Assembly (NCBI GenBank): GCA_031841125.1
Contig: CM063113.1
Span: 61,807,211-61,871,210 of the forward strand
Reading direction: 5' to 3'
DNA length: 64,000 bases
From: Acanthococcus lagerstroemiae
Taxonomy: Eukaryota > Arthropoda > Insecta > Hemiptera > Eriococcidae
Part shown: piece after piece, positions 36,633-47,800 of the stretch
How positions within the stretch are numbered: position 1 is the first letter of the stretch
How the letters are laid out: every line of letters begins with the position of its first letter
Position numbers and translations under genes: made by a program
The notes under the pieces: model-generated
Databases searched by the model: none
What the model saw: only the letters and a program-made list of their open reading frames with translations
What the model was told of the DNA's origin: nothing

Positions 36633-37039
36633 TCGTTATTTGGCTGGATGCTGGGATAACAAATCTGTCTCAGTAACTTTTCAGAATTTCGGTACCTCCT
36701 GATTTTTCAGCTAGTGAGGAAGTGAATGTTCGTTTTTAAATATGTAGAGACTAGCTGACTCTCAAACAGGGTCATCTCGTCGGGTTGGTAAAAGTGAATT
36801 TGGGTATGTTATGGCGCCGTCGAGCTATTATTGTTGTGCACCCGTAACCTATTTTCCTGTACAATTCAAATGATGAAATTGTTAAACTAAACCGAACTGA
36901 ATTTTGCCTGAAAGCTGCGGTTCACAACTGAATTATTCATTTACACATTTTCTTACAGGAATCTGAAACGAAATGCGTTTATTTCGATTCATTTCCCGCC
37001 AGCGACAAAGTGCACGGAATGTTCCGTTTGAATCCTTGC

Positions 37040-37310
37040 CTGAATATGGTGATAGAAACATTGGAAGTTCTGTAGAAACTTTTTAAAATGGTCGGACTCA
37101 ATCCAACTTTACTTCGAAGTGGCGATAAAAATTCTGGCAACGTTGTAGAAATGCTTTAAAATGGTCAAACCTAACCGACCCTAACTTGACCTTAAATAAG
37201 CGGCAATCAAAACGCTGGAAATCTTGTAGGAACTTCTGAAAATGGTCTCACCTTACTAATCTTAACTTTATCCGAGAGCGGTAATGGAAATTTTGGAAAA
37301 TCTATCTAAA
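37040..37310. repeat. Degenerate ~75-80-bp tandem repeat, about 3.3 copies
   Basis: AAAATGGTC recurs at 37085, 37158 and 37239 in the same context, a TGTAG(A/G)AA word upstream and a CTTTA or CCAACTTTA word downstream. Each unit also carries GGAA or GGCAA about 25 bp before the anchor. A fourth decayed unit follows near 37290. There is no coding signal. Confidence 0.7.
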
Positions 37311-37542
37311 ATTATATAAACTATAATATTATTTGGGTCACAATTTTCTCGAATTTCATTTTTTTGGCTTGCGGTCATTCAAGTGTTGCCTAGTCTGTTC
37401 AGTTCTTCGAAACGATCATTATATACTTCCAGTATCTAAAAGAAGTCACAGAACCGTTAGCTATCTCGAGTGTTTGAATTTTTAAAAATAACATTATAGT
37501 TTTACTTAACCTACCTTAAAGGAGCCACCAAATCGATAGCTG

Positions 37543-37622
37543 CAGTACACTCTCGATTATCCGGACTAATTGGGAAACTGGGTGATCCGGATAACTAAAA
37601 ATTCGGAGAATAGGGAGATTTT
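37543..37622 (+). mobile_element. pogo/Tigger-like terminus
   Basis: CAGTACACTCTCGATTATCC followed by GGACTAATT and GATCCGGATAACT resembles the terminal inverted repeat of pogo/Tigger-type Tc1/mariner elements, which start CAG and often contain CTCGATTATCCG. The expected TA duplication is not present at the left edge and no matching opposite end was found nearby, so this is an isolated remnant. Confidence 0.45.
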
Positions 37623-40559
37623 AATTAAATTGATTTTTTGACAAGCAAACCGAGTAATATAGTATAAATTTGTTGATAGCAGCAGAAGAAACTTTCAGAC
37701 AGCAGAGGTGAATTTATTATATGTAACCAGCAATCTGTAAATTCCGTCAGTTTATAAACAGCCTAGGTAGTTTATAAACCGTGGGCAGATTGTAAATAGA
37801 GCTCTTGGTTTAACAAACTCCCTAGACCGTTTACGAATTGCCTACTATCTTCAGGCTATGTGTGAACAAAACAAAATTATTCGGAAATTCGGTTTGTAAA
37901 GTCAAGTACATTATTATGATGCCCAAAAGAATGCATCGTGTCATTACTAAACATAAAAAAAATGAAAATACACAATCTTAGTCTACTTATTACAGCAAAT
38001 ATTACCCACTTGACATTTAGAATTGCACAATTTTTTTTTAAAATAAAGACAACGGTTTGTCGTACATTTTTGGGTGCAATTACGTACATCGTATGAAGCC
38101 ATGGCCATGGCCATGGCCACCCACTTCTTCTCATTGCGTTGTAGCTGAGGATCTCAGAGAAATGGTACAGGCCGCAATATCCTCTTCAGCGATGAATTCT
38201 TCTTGACACCCCAAGAACTGAGGAGGACCGGGGAATCTAGCATCAGAATGTCCTTTCATTTTTTTTGCTTGTCTTAACAAAGAAGTCTTTGCACATTCTC
38301 TCTCCTTCATTATCGCATCGCTCTTCCTCTTCAACATTGCTGTGGTACCCCCACATTCTACTTCAATGTTGGTCATAGTGCCGTCCTCTCCTAATTAGGG
38401 TACAGACATAATTTTTAATCTAAAACCTTCTTAGGGGTCTTACATATAAGTTCTTTAAGTTTAAATTTACCAGTTCTCATTGTTCACGAGTTAACCCTTA
38501 GCATACACATGTACAAGCCAACGATTTTATGAGGATAGAGATCGATTGTAGAAGAAATCAAGTACCAGATCAAAACAATGATATTCGTAGTTTTACGCGG
38601 TATAACCTGTTTGCTGGCCAAAAAACGCATAGAACACCTGTATGCATTTTGTCATACCGTGATACACATGTTTGTACGACTTTTGGGTTTACAAAAAAAT
38701 AGCGGGAGGCCGGGTTCGTAAAAATTGAAGATAGCTTCCTATATGCGCATGATTATAAAATGAATTTATTTGAACGGTCGTTGCCTTCAACTGCCGTGTC
38801 CGGATCTATTTTCTTGCGTTACTTCATGTTCGTGTCTTTGCAACGAAGATGTACTTTAAAAATTCTACGAATAATTTCAGACTTTGACTTTTCCGTAATT
38901 CTTAAAGGGGGCACCTACATCCATCAAATTTTAGCAGCTTATGAGCAGGCTTAATAAAAAAAAAAAATCCGAATGTTTCGAGTGTAAATAAATTGGGGGA
39001 GAGATCGCAGAAGGTAACATTTCATGGCCTCCAAATTAGCCCGCAGAAATAATTTTTAGTGTGAAACCACCACTGAAATCATAGAAACGTGTTCTGATAA
39101 TGGACTCCCCTGCTCTTATGGTTCAGCCGCTAACCTCGAACATACAAACAAATAAATTCGAAAGTTTATATAGATAAAGATATCGGCTAAAGCTGTTTCT
39201 TTCCTCTGGAGCGGGAGTGAAATGTCATATTATGTCGCCCCTTCGAACTCGACGGTACTACATTTATATTACCGCTGTTAAATTACCGGGTGTTGACTTA
39301 CATAATATGTATACAGTGGCAAAGCGTCTGAGAATAACGAAAGGAATAATTTTTGTACCTACCCCCGAACCAAGCAAGTTATAAAAATTGGAATAATAGT
39401 CAAACCCGCGTTACGCGGTCACCAGAGAGGTATCAAGGGTATTAGAATGCCGTCGCATTCAACGGCGTAGGAGAAATCGTACCAGTCAAACGTATTATTT
39501 TGAAGGGTCTGGGACAAAGAGGAGGAAATATGATGACATGTGCGAAGTTGACGAACAGAATACGTCAGTCAAGAGTGTGCATAAAATATCGTCGAATCCC
39601 GTCAAAAATAGAACACTCGATTCAGCCCACGAGCACTCGTTTTCTTCCCTTCGAATTAAAATGCAAGTCGAAGTATCAGTAGGTTGCATTTAATGTGAGA
39701 AGGATTAGAATTTTATACTTCACAGCACAGCAGCGCAGCCCAGGGAGGCCCCTCGACGATTATGGTAGACATCTTTCAAGTGATCTCCCATCGTCTGTAA
39801 TGACATTAATGACGTAATCTGTGCCGGCTTAAACGATTTAACGACAGCTTACGACGTGCCACAGTTACGAAAGATAATAAATTAGCTTTCTTTCATTTGC
39901 TGGCCTTTTCAAGATGGCATTTTCAGTCTATTTCGCCCGCCATCCGATTAGACGATTAAATGATTTGTCACATCTGTGTAACACTTTCCAGTTGTCCGAA
40001 ATAAATTTCCTCTGTACCCGCTCCGAATCACTTTTTGAAATTTGAATTACTCCGTGTACATTGTCAGACGTCCGAGAACGATTTAGTTTTGGTTTACCTG
40101 AATTGCTTTCAACTACTTAATCCAAAACTGTGTGGAAAAGTTTATCGGATATTATCTTCAGTTGGGGGCAGTTGATCGGCAGTGAGTATATTCTTCCCTC
40201 CCAGTATTAAGAAGCAAACTCAGTGAATTTTATTTTCATACTTGCGAAGCCCTCGCGTAAATTTGTAATATAATGAAATCGAACCATTTCTCGGTACCAG
40301 TAAAGGGAGATCGATGTAAAAACCTGACAAGCGGTTCAAAATTAAATTAAATTTCAAAAATTGATGGAAGAATAGCAAATACTACGAATAGCTGCATAAC
40401 GATGCCCCTTGATCAATCAGCCTTTGATGGGAGCCTTACTGCTCCGTGTGATGCTCGTTTTGGATCAAATAACGAAAACTATTTTCCCGCATATTTCAGA
40501 CGTTGAGAAATGATGGAGGCAAACTCCGAGAATTTTGGACGAGTGATGTGGCTAGATCT
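37623..40559. other. No supported gene; one unrecognised minus-strand frame
   Basis: A short 6-bp repeat (ATGGCC) occurs near 38099-38118. The minus-strand frame 38376-38131 (81 codons, MTNIEVECGGTTAMLKRKSD...) is Lys/Glu-rich with a protein-like composition and could be a fragment of an unknown gene or transposon; no family is recognised. Nothing else is supported. Confidence 0.35.
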
Positions 40560-41108
40560 TTGTGTCTGTTTTGTCAAGAAAATCTTACATAGATGCCTGG
40601 CACACCCTGTTCGAGTGTTCGGCATTCGACCAAGAGAGGGAAGAAGAGGCGGCCGCCTTTCAAAACGCGGCCGTTGAGCCGCTTACACCGGAGAACCTGG
40701 TCCCGACCATGCTGAAGAGCAGAGCGGGTTGGCACTAGGCAGCTGCCTTTGTCAAGAAGACGTTGGACCGCAAGATGGAGTTGGAGTGGCAGAGACAAAG
40801 GCGGCGGACACAGCACCCTATGCCGGCACTTGCCATCCCACCAACATCGACGACAACGATGTCGCATCTGCCATCAACCGACGAAGAAGACGATCCGACA
40901 CAAATCGACAGCGAAGATGAAGAATAAGACGCCGTAGATTCGCCGCCGTGAAGAGGCGACAGGAGAAATGGGGTTAGCAGGAGCTACCTCAAAGCGATCC
41001 CTTCTATCCTGACGCAGGCCTATTCATGGCGTTTCCGGGATAGGGGGTGCGGTGTCCTGGGGTCAGTTTGGCATGAGTGCATCGCCATACGCCCCTCTAT
41101 CATCGATT
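40560..41108 (+). mobile_element. R1-clade LINE 3' end (copy 2)
   Basis: This fragment matches the last 550 bp of the copy at 4862-5731. It begins in the Cys-His block (CLFC, frameshift, then DAWHTLFECSAFDQER), continues with LTPENLVPTML and FVKKTLDRKMELEWQRQRRR, ends the ORF with an acidic tail and stops at the same TATCATCGATT. Its 5' truncation is more severe than in copy 1. The two copies are far enough diverged to be independent, old insertions. Confidence 0.85.
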
Positions 41109-41264
41109 CGATTCTAAAATGTCGGAATTCTGGCCTCAGTCTTTTGTAGTTCTACAACCGAAGTCACCTAATTATACAAATATATCTATGAGCTACAGTC
41201 CTGCTACTCTCATATTTGAACCAAAAAATTTCACAAGTGGCAACGCATTACGCAGTCGCAAAGG

Positions 41265-41870
41265 AGCCTGGTTGAATATTTTAAAGAATTTCAATGAATC
41301 TTAATCAAGTGTACAGCATTCTTCTATAGAATCACTTCGAGTTCTGAGTAGGTCTATGGGAATCTTACAGAATCTCAAAAAAATGTTTGAAGATTTTGAA
41401 TGAGTTTTGAAAGCTTTTTGTCATCAAGTTTGAAAGTTTGAAAGAGTATTTAACAAGTCTGGACGAATTATAAAGAGTCTCAAACGAGTGTGGAATAGCT
41501 GCACTGACTTTCAACAAAGTTTGGAAGATCTTGAAGAACATCTACTTACTTTGAACAAATAAAGAATAATTTTTATTATTAGGGACCCAGTATTGAAAAG
41601 TATGAAGTCTTAAACAAGTCTGAGGGAATCTTAAATAATTATTGAAGAGTTTGACATAGGAGTCTTTTAGAGTCTTATGCAAGTATGAATAGCTGTAATA
41701 GTTGAACAAAGTTTTGATCATGTCTAAAAGAGCCATAATCAATGGAAAACGTCTTGAACAAGTTTTGAACAGTTTTAGCGAGGCTTAATTATGTTAGACA
41801 TAGCCTTAAAGAGTTGAAAGAGTCTAGAAGATTCCTACATGAGCATTGAAAATTGAATAGTTTGAACTGG
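41265..41870. repeat. Degenerate ~10-bp repeat array (locus 2)
   Basis: Words such as GAATCTTA, GAGTTTTGAA, GAGTCT and AAGTTTGAA recur with spacing near 10 bp over about 600 bp, for example GAATCTTACA directly followed by GAATCTCAAA near 41364. The array starts roughly 160 bp after the R1 copy 2. Confidence 0.6.
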
Positions 41871-44800
41871 TCTTGTGAATTTCTACCCCTTTCTCGTGAG
41901 GAAAGAAATTGAAAGGTGTTGCGACGAACGTTAAATATTCTCCTAAAATCATCGTGCAGTCGAGTATCCAGAGAGTTGAAAAATTAATTTTACATCACAT
42001 TTTTGGAAGGAATTTTCATTTTCAACGTCAGTAAGAATACAGTCAGCAGTCCCTCGCTCAAATGCTAAAATACTTTTCTCTGATTTACTCATTCAATTAC
42101 GTACCTATCTCGTGAAGATAAGAAAATGATCTAAGTACTCGAAAAGAGAGACAGACTATCTTTAACTATTTTGCATTGGCATTCTATAATAACAAAGTCT
42201 GTCGAAATTCCTCTTTTCAATAATTTTCGATTGACTTCTAAAATGACGCGAATTTTTTTATTTTTTTTATATTATTTTTAGCTTTGGCACTCGGTGCTTA
42301 CATGCAGTTTTTACAAGTATTGTATTAGGTTTATAGAGGCGTTTCTGCCCCCGTCAATGACGCGAGAATTCTCTTTCGATTCATCCACTTTTGACGGCAT
42401 TAAAATTCACGATATTTGGAACTAAAACAATGACGATGTCGAGGAGTCTCTGGTCATCGGTTCTCGAGTATAGAAACTAGTCAACTTTGCGGTGCTTGTT
42501 GGCTCATCACCGCTGATCTTCCTTCTTCCTGTGAACTACCCGACTTGGACAATAAATCCCGTTATTCCATCGAACTAATTCTTCTATCAATAAAAACCAC
42601 CCTTGTTTTCTTCGTACAACTCGATTCCGTCCATCCGATACAGGCAAAAAAAAAAATCTAGAAAAAAAAACAACGTAAAGACATTGTTAGCTTCGCCGGT
42701 TCGCTTTCTCGATGTCGCACGATCTAGAAGCGAGTTTACAGTGTATCGCCGATTCGAAAATACAGCACAAGTTTTCATCGCCCCGACTTCGGTTTTTTCA
42801 TTTCTTTCTGTTTTTTAAGTAGTACCGACTCGACGCGGGAACTAAACTGATAGCTCCCCGCAACTTCGAATATTGTTAACTTTTACGTAAATATACGATC
42901 TTTGGCGGCATCGATCGCCACACTGTTTCTGCTTCGTAAGCGCCGCGATCTCACATCTTTTGCTAATCAAGTCCCATGTTTTTATAACGAATACTGTCGC
43001 TTTTATTATCGATGCTCTTTCCCAGAGTGGCTCTTTCGATCTGCCACTGTAAGTTTCTGTACATTCTGTTTCATATTTTGTAGGCGAATCTGCGAAAACT
43101 TTGGCCATATTTTCCAAAGCTGTTATGTAGTGTTCAGTATCCACGAAGGTTGGGCATGATTGTCAGAAACTAGCGTGATTTTCGAGATTCTCGACGTAAT
43201 GGAATTTTCTTGTTGTCTCGTTTGGTGAAAAGAAACGTATCAATTTTCAGTATAAAATCTTTATATTTCTGGATTTTAGAATGACTCTCCAGTTTGGTCA
43301 AACAGCGTAGAATTGGAATTAATATATTTCAAATGTTGACTTATATATTAATCGATTCGCCTCGACACCCTGTTCACGAATATTCTCAACTTTGAACCTT
43401 AAAGTGCGGCATTCTTGAGACATCGCACTGTATTTGAATAGAATCAAATTAGATTCAATAATACTTCAGTTTTTACACAGGTAGCATATTATATCACATG
43501 TACACGGTGCTACTCTGGGTCCAAAGTCGAGTATATTAGTGATGAGTCGAGTAATGTAATATACGCTTAAAATTTCGAAAGTTGTGAAACTTATGACTAT
43601 ATCGCTCAACCTCAGTGTCCGCGCTGGCGAAAGTGTGATGCTATTGCCTTACTACGTAGAACCTGGAAACGTCTTTCATTGACCCTCACTCTTTTCGTCG
43701 TTTCCGAGCCAAGTTTCCTTTGTTTGCTTTTATTTTGCTAAAATTTAATTAACTAAGGAATCACGGTAACTTTTTCTTCCCCTTTTTGCCTCTGTTACCC
43801 GCTCGCTCTTCATTTGTTTACTTCTTTACTTTATGGGACTGTATAATTAACAGAGGGTTACCGCTGAATTCGTACTACTTCTCGAGATCGATTATATTAT
43901 TACGTACCTAGAATAACCAATAGCCTGAGTTTTCTGTCTCAACGTGTTGTTCGTTCTATTTACGAATCATTATTTGTAAAGACGCCCATTTGGCATTTGT
44001 TCTGTCGAAAGTATTTCAACATTTTCATATTTCGTGGTATTTGTTGTCGCCCCGAATGTATTCGAGCGAAAAGCGCAGACCGTTCTTATAAATCATTCGG
44101 GAAAATTAAAAAATGTTACCGACTCGCTGGAAAGAACGAAAGTAGGTAATTTAAGGTTAATCGAATCGAAGGTCCGGATGAATGCGAGTGAAGGATGCGA
44201 GTACCCGAGCGAGGGGTTAGTTATACGAGTATTATATTCCTTTTAGTGTCGTTTCATTACACAACCGCATTGCATTAGACGGCGGCGAATCCTACAGAGA
44301 ATTAGTTGCGCAAATAAAAACTGCCGAGCTAACACGACTGATCATAATCTGGGCTTTAAAAACTTAATTCGAAAATGAAAAAAGCTGACTGAAGTGCGCA
44401 ACCCTAAAGAGTAAAGACACGGTGCAGCACGAGGACGCGTATTTTATGAAACATTACGTTCACGTTCGCGTTGTTGTGGCATTGGCGGGCGACGTGCGCC
44501 GGGTGAAATGTGTGTGATGGACTTAACGAGTGGAGCATCAGCTATATCATTGTTGCGAATGGCCACCCTTTGCCTCTTTCAGTCCTTATACCAGTGAGTA
44601 TATGAGTATAGTGTATGCGAGTATACATACAGTACATACACGAATATTATATACGTGTAACGTATACGTGTAATCTGCGTGCTTATCATCTTCGCAGATC
44701 TGGTCTCGCAGAGAGCAACCGAGCCGCTTTTCTAACGAGATTTTTCGATCGAGATAAAGTTACACTTCACATTAAGCACCTCTTCATTAGACTCGATTGT

Positions 44801-47800
44801 CCCTCGAATATTATACCGAGCAACCGCGAGCACGAAAGTGACTAGATGAAGTGTGTGTGTGTGTGTGTGTGTGTATAACTGTATGGTATAGTCGCCTTTT
44901 CGCCTCGTGCGCACATTAGGCGACGTCCCTCTGATTTTAAAATTTTCTTTACAAATTATAATTTTCAACGATTATTGTCGCGACGGGACTTGCGTATGTT
45001 TTGTAGTCATTCGACGTGTTCATTTCTGTTGAAAAATTTCATCCTATCCGATACGATAATAATATGCTGCACCTACTCTACGCTGTCTGCCATACCTACC
45101 TAGTGTTTTTTTAATTTTTATTATTCGATATTGAAAAGAAACCGTCGGTTGAGTGAGTATACAAAAAATGGCGTATAAAAAATATGTAAGTACAGTGTGC
45201 ACTTGGCCTGTGTGTACGCCCGTAAGTAACGAAAGACAGTGCTAGCCGAGAGAAATAAAAAGTTTCTCTTTGAATAATTGAAGTTGCGCTTTTGACTCGT
45301 CGCATGTATATATCTATCTACGCTATAACAAACGCGATATATTCCGTATTTCCGCTATTTACTTCTTGAAAAACACCGTCCTCTGTGAGTTTCTTTGATG
45401 TACCTACTACCGGATAAAAGGTCGTTTCGAAAACTGAAAGAAAGGAGCAACGTTTTCCTATCTGAAAGAAACCAACGCAGATTGTATATAGGAGATCGCT
45501 CGCAGAACGAATCTCAGTTTTGAGAAACCCTCGAGAATCGATTGTTTTATTTTTATTTCTTATTCGATACTAGAGATGTTAAATTGAAACGATCTGTTTT
45601 CTCCTCTCAGTTTGTGAAGTAGTCGGAGAGAGTTCAAATTGAACCTCGGTTTTCATAACTGTATCACTGTTTGGCCCTGGTACTCATGATTGAAGGTGGA
45701 GTAAGGGTTAAAAGTTTATTACACATATCGCATTCTTAGTGACGAAAAGTAGCTTAAATGCGAAGAACATCAATTTTTCGGTCGTCGTTCTCGAGCTTAT
45801 GTTCGAAGGTGAAGTGATAGTTAACGACTCGTAAGCGAATGATTTAATTTTTTTAATTTTTCAACTCATTTCCATGAAAAGTACAAAAATGTCAATTTTG
45901 TCCTTATGCTAGTTTAAGAAAGGAAGAAATTAAAATTTTAAGAGTGCGAGAGATACGTAGTATATTTACACGTACAAAATAATACGCCAGGAGGGTATGA
46001 ATTTTATAATTAGATTTACCGAGTGAATTATAAAGCTGCATTTTACAGTCAGATATGTACAACGATAAAGCAGACACATAGCTGGTCGGGCACTGCTCTG
46101 GCTAGGTACCTATAATAGTTTTCAAATCACAGGCATAAATCTCTGTCGCACCGTAGCCCGATACTAATAATACATCTGAGGCACAGGAAACTGAGAATAT
46201 AAGTAGGTATTTCCCAATCCCGCACTCATACTTGTGACGCGCCCATCTTGTAAGAGGAACGTTCAGCGAGACCAAATCGCAGGGATGCCAATAATAAGAA
46301 AAATATTATAATTTAAAAACAAAGAAATAAAATAAATAAAAAACCTCGGGCATGGGAAACAATATGGTACAAAAATATAAATACTAAAAAGTGACATTAG
46401 CAAGATTTAAACTGGTAACTACGAGTAATAAACTCAACAACCCTCCACATACAACAGACAACCAAAAAAAGGTCAAAAATAACAATGAAAGATAAAATGG
46501 TACGTAACCTAAAAGAGACTAGTACATCCACTGCACGAAGCCTAAGATAGATGGGAATGTTGATAGCTCAAAATATAAATGACAGCCACGTATATGGATT
46601 AAAAGAATGGAAAGTAACTAAAACGGGAAAGGAAAGGAAATACTAAATGATGATATAATAGCCAACAGGATCCCCCAGGAAAAGAATAATAGCCAATATA
46701 TTAAACAACGATAGAATTAACATGTTTACCTGGTAACGTGGGGATTCGATGGTCTGAAGAGCTCCCCACGCTGTTAAAGGTGCATGTGCTAAGAAAATAA
46801 TTGAATGAGGATATCGGGAGCTAAATAATGAACCACGTAAACGGTAATTGCCGAAGAAAATCAGGTTGAAAAAATGTTAATAAAACTATTATCCAAAGGG
46901 ACTTTAAAGATATAACATCCCGGGGTTGAGTATAGGTGTGGCGTTGATCCCAGTTCTGGGAGACATCAAGTGTAAGGCGGAATGGCTGGTGTTTTCATCA
47001 TTCATTCTATGGTATAGGCGGCATATTAATGCTCGGATAGTACTTCACTTGCATGGTACCAAGTCCTTGTCATTGTCCCCAACCCCACGTTCAGGGTTAC
47101 GGTCAGCACATTACAGCTGCAGAGGCAACAAAACTGCACCAAAATTACGAATCATAACCACCGCATAAAAAAATTGTAAAAAACGCGTATGCTATTTGAT
47201 CGATATTATGTGCAAACAATAAAGATAAATTGACTCTAAATTACCTACTTATGTAAAAGTTCGCGTATCGAGAAATTTGCAAAAGCACCTGCTTCGACCC
47301 CGGTCCAGATGCTGCTACCCGTCGTTTACGTCGGTCAGGGAGTGTTCCATCTACAGTATCGATACTGAAAGGAAGAAGAGATAACTCCTCGTACCGTACA
47401 AGAGGTGGTAAGTGGAATTATACTCTCTCGCACATTCGATGTACGTCAGGAAAATACCTCGAACGACGTTTCCATGCATCACATCAAAGTATCAAAACGA
47501 TCCTGTTCTCTGTCCCAGTGTCCAACTGCCATCGAGGGGTCATTACCTAGCCCGCACGAAGCCTTATAGGTTACCCTGGCAGAAGCTGTGCAGCAAGCTT
47601 AGTATGCTGTCCGAAGGCTCGATCGAATGCTTTGGCCACAGCTGGATCTACATTGTCATCTGGGTCGGTAACGTCTACCCTGCATAGTGGAGAACCTGGG
47701 ATCTCAGTTAGGCCCCCGCCAGCGAGAAAGTATAACAAGCAAGCGTAAATAAAAATGCAGCGTAAACGAAATAACAAATCGTACTCGGTGAGCAAAACTC

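Larger units (their letters stand above)
31141..37039. other. Long stretch without a supported gene
   Basis: Mostly AT-rich single-copy-looking DNA. It contains tetranucleotide microsatellites at 32930-32970 and 36600-36630 and a poly-T run near 35069-35086. A 62-codon frame after a good pyrimidine tract and AG at 33592 was considered as an exon and rejected. Several frames at 31588-32007 on both strands are low-complexity. The portion 35580-36460 may be a decayed repeat, but no unit could be fixed. Confidence 0.45.

Noticed and set aside
38131..38376. 81-codon minus-strand frame, Lys/Glu-rich
   Set aside because: No recognised domain and no splice signals; mentioned only as an unassigned frame.
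42842..43144. 100-codon minus-strand frame (EHYITALENMAKVFADSP...)
   Set aside because: The composition looks protein-like, but no family could be named and an overlapping + strand frame is equally open, so a gene call is not supported.
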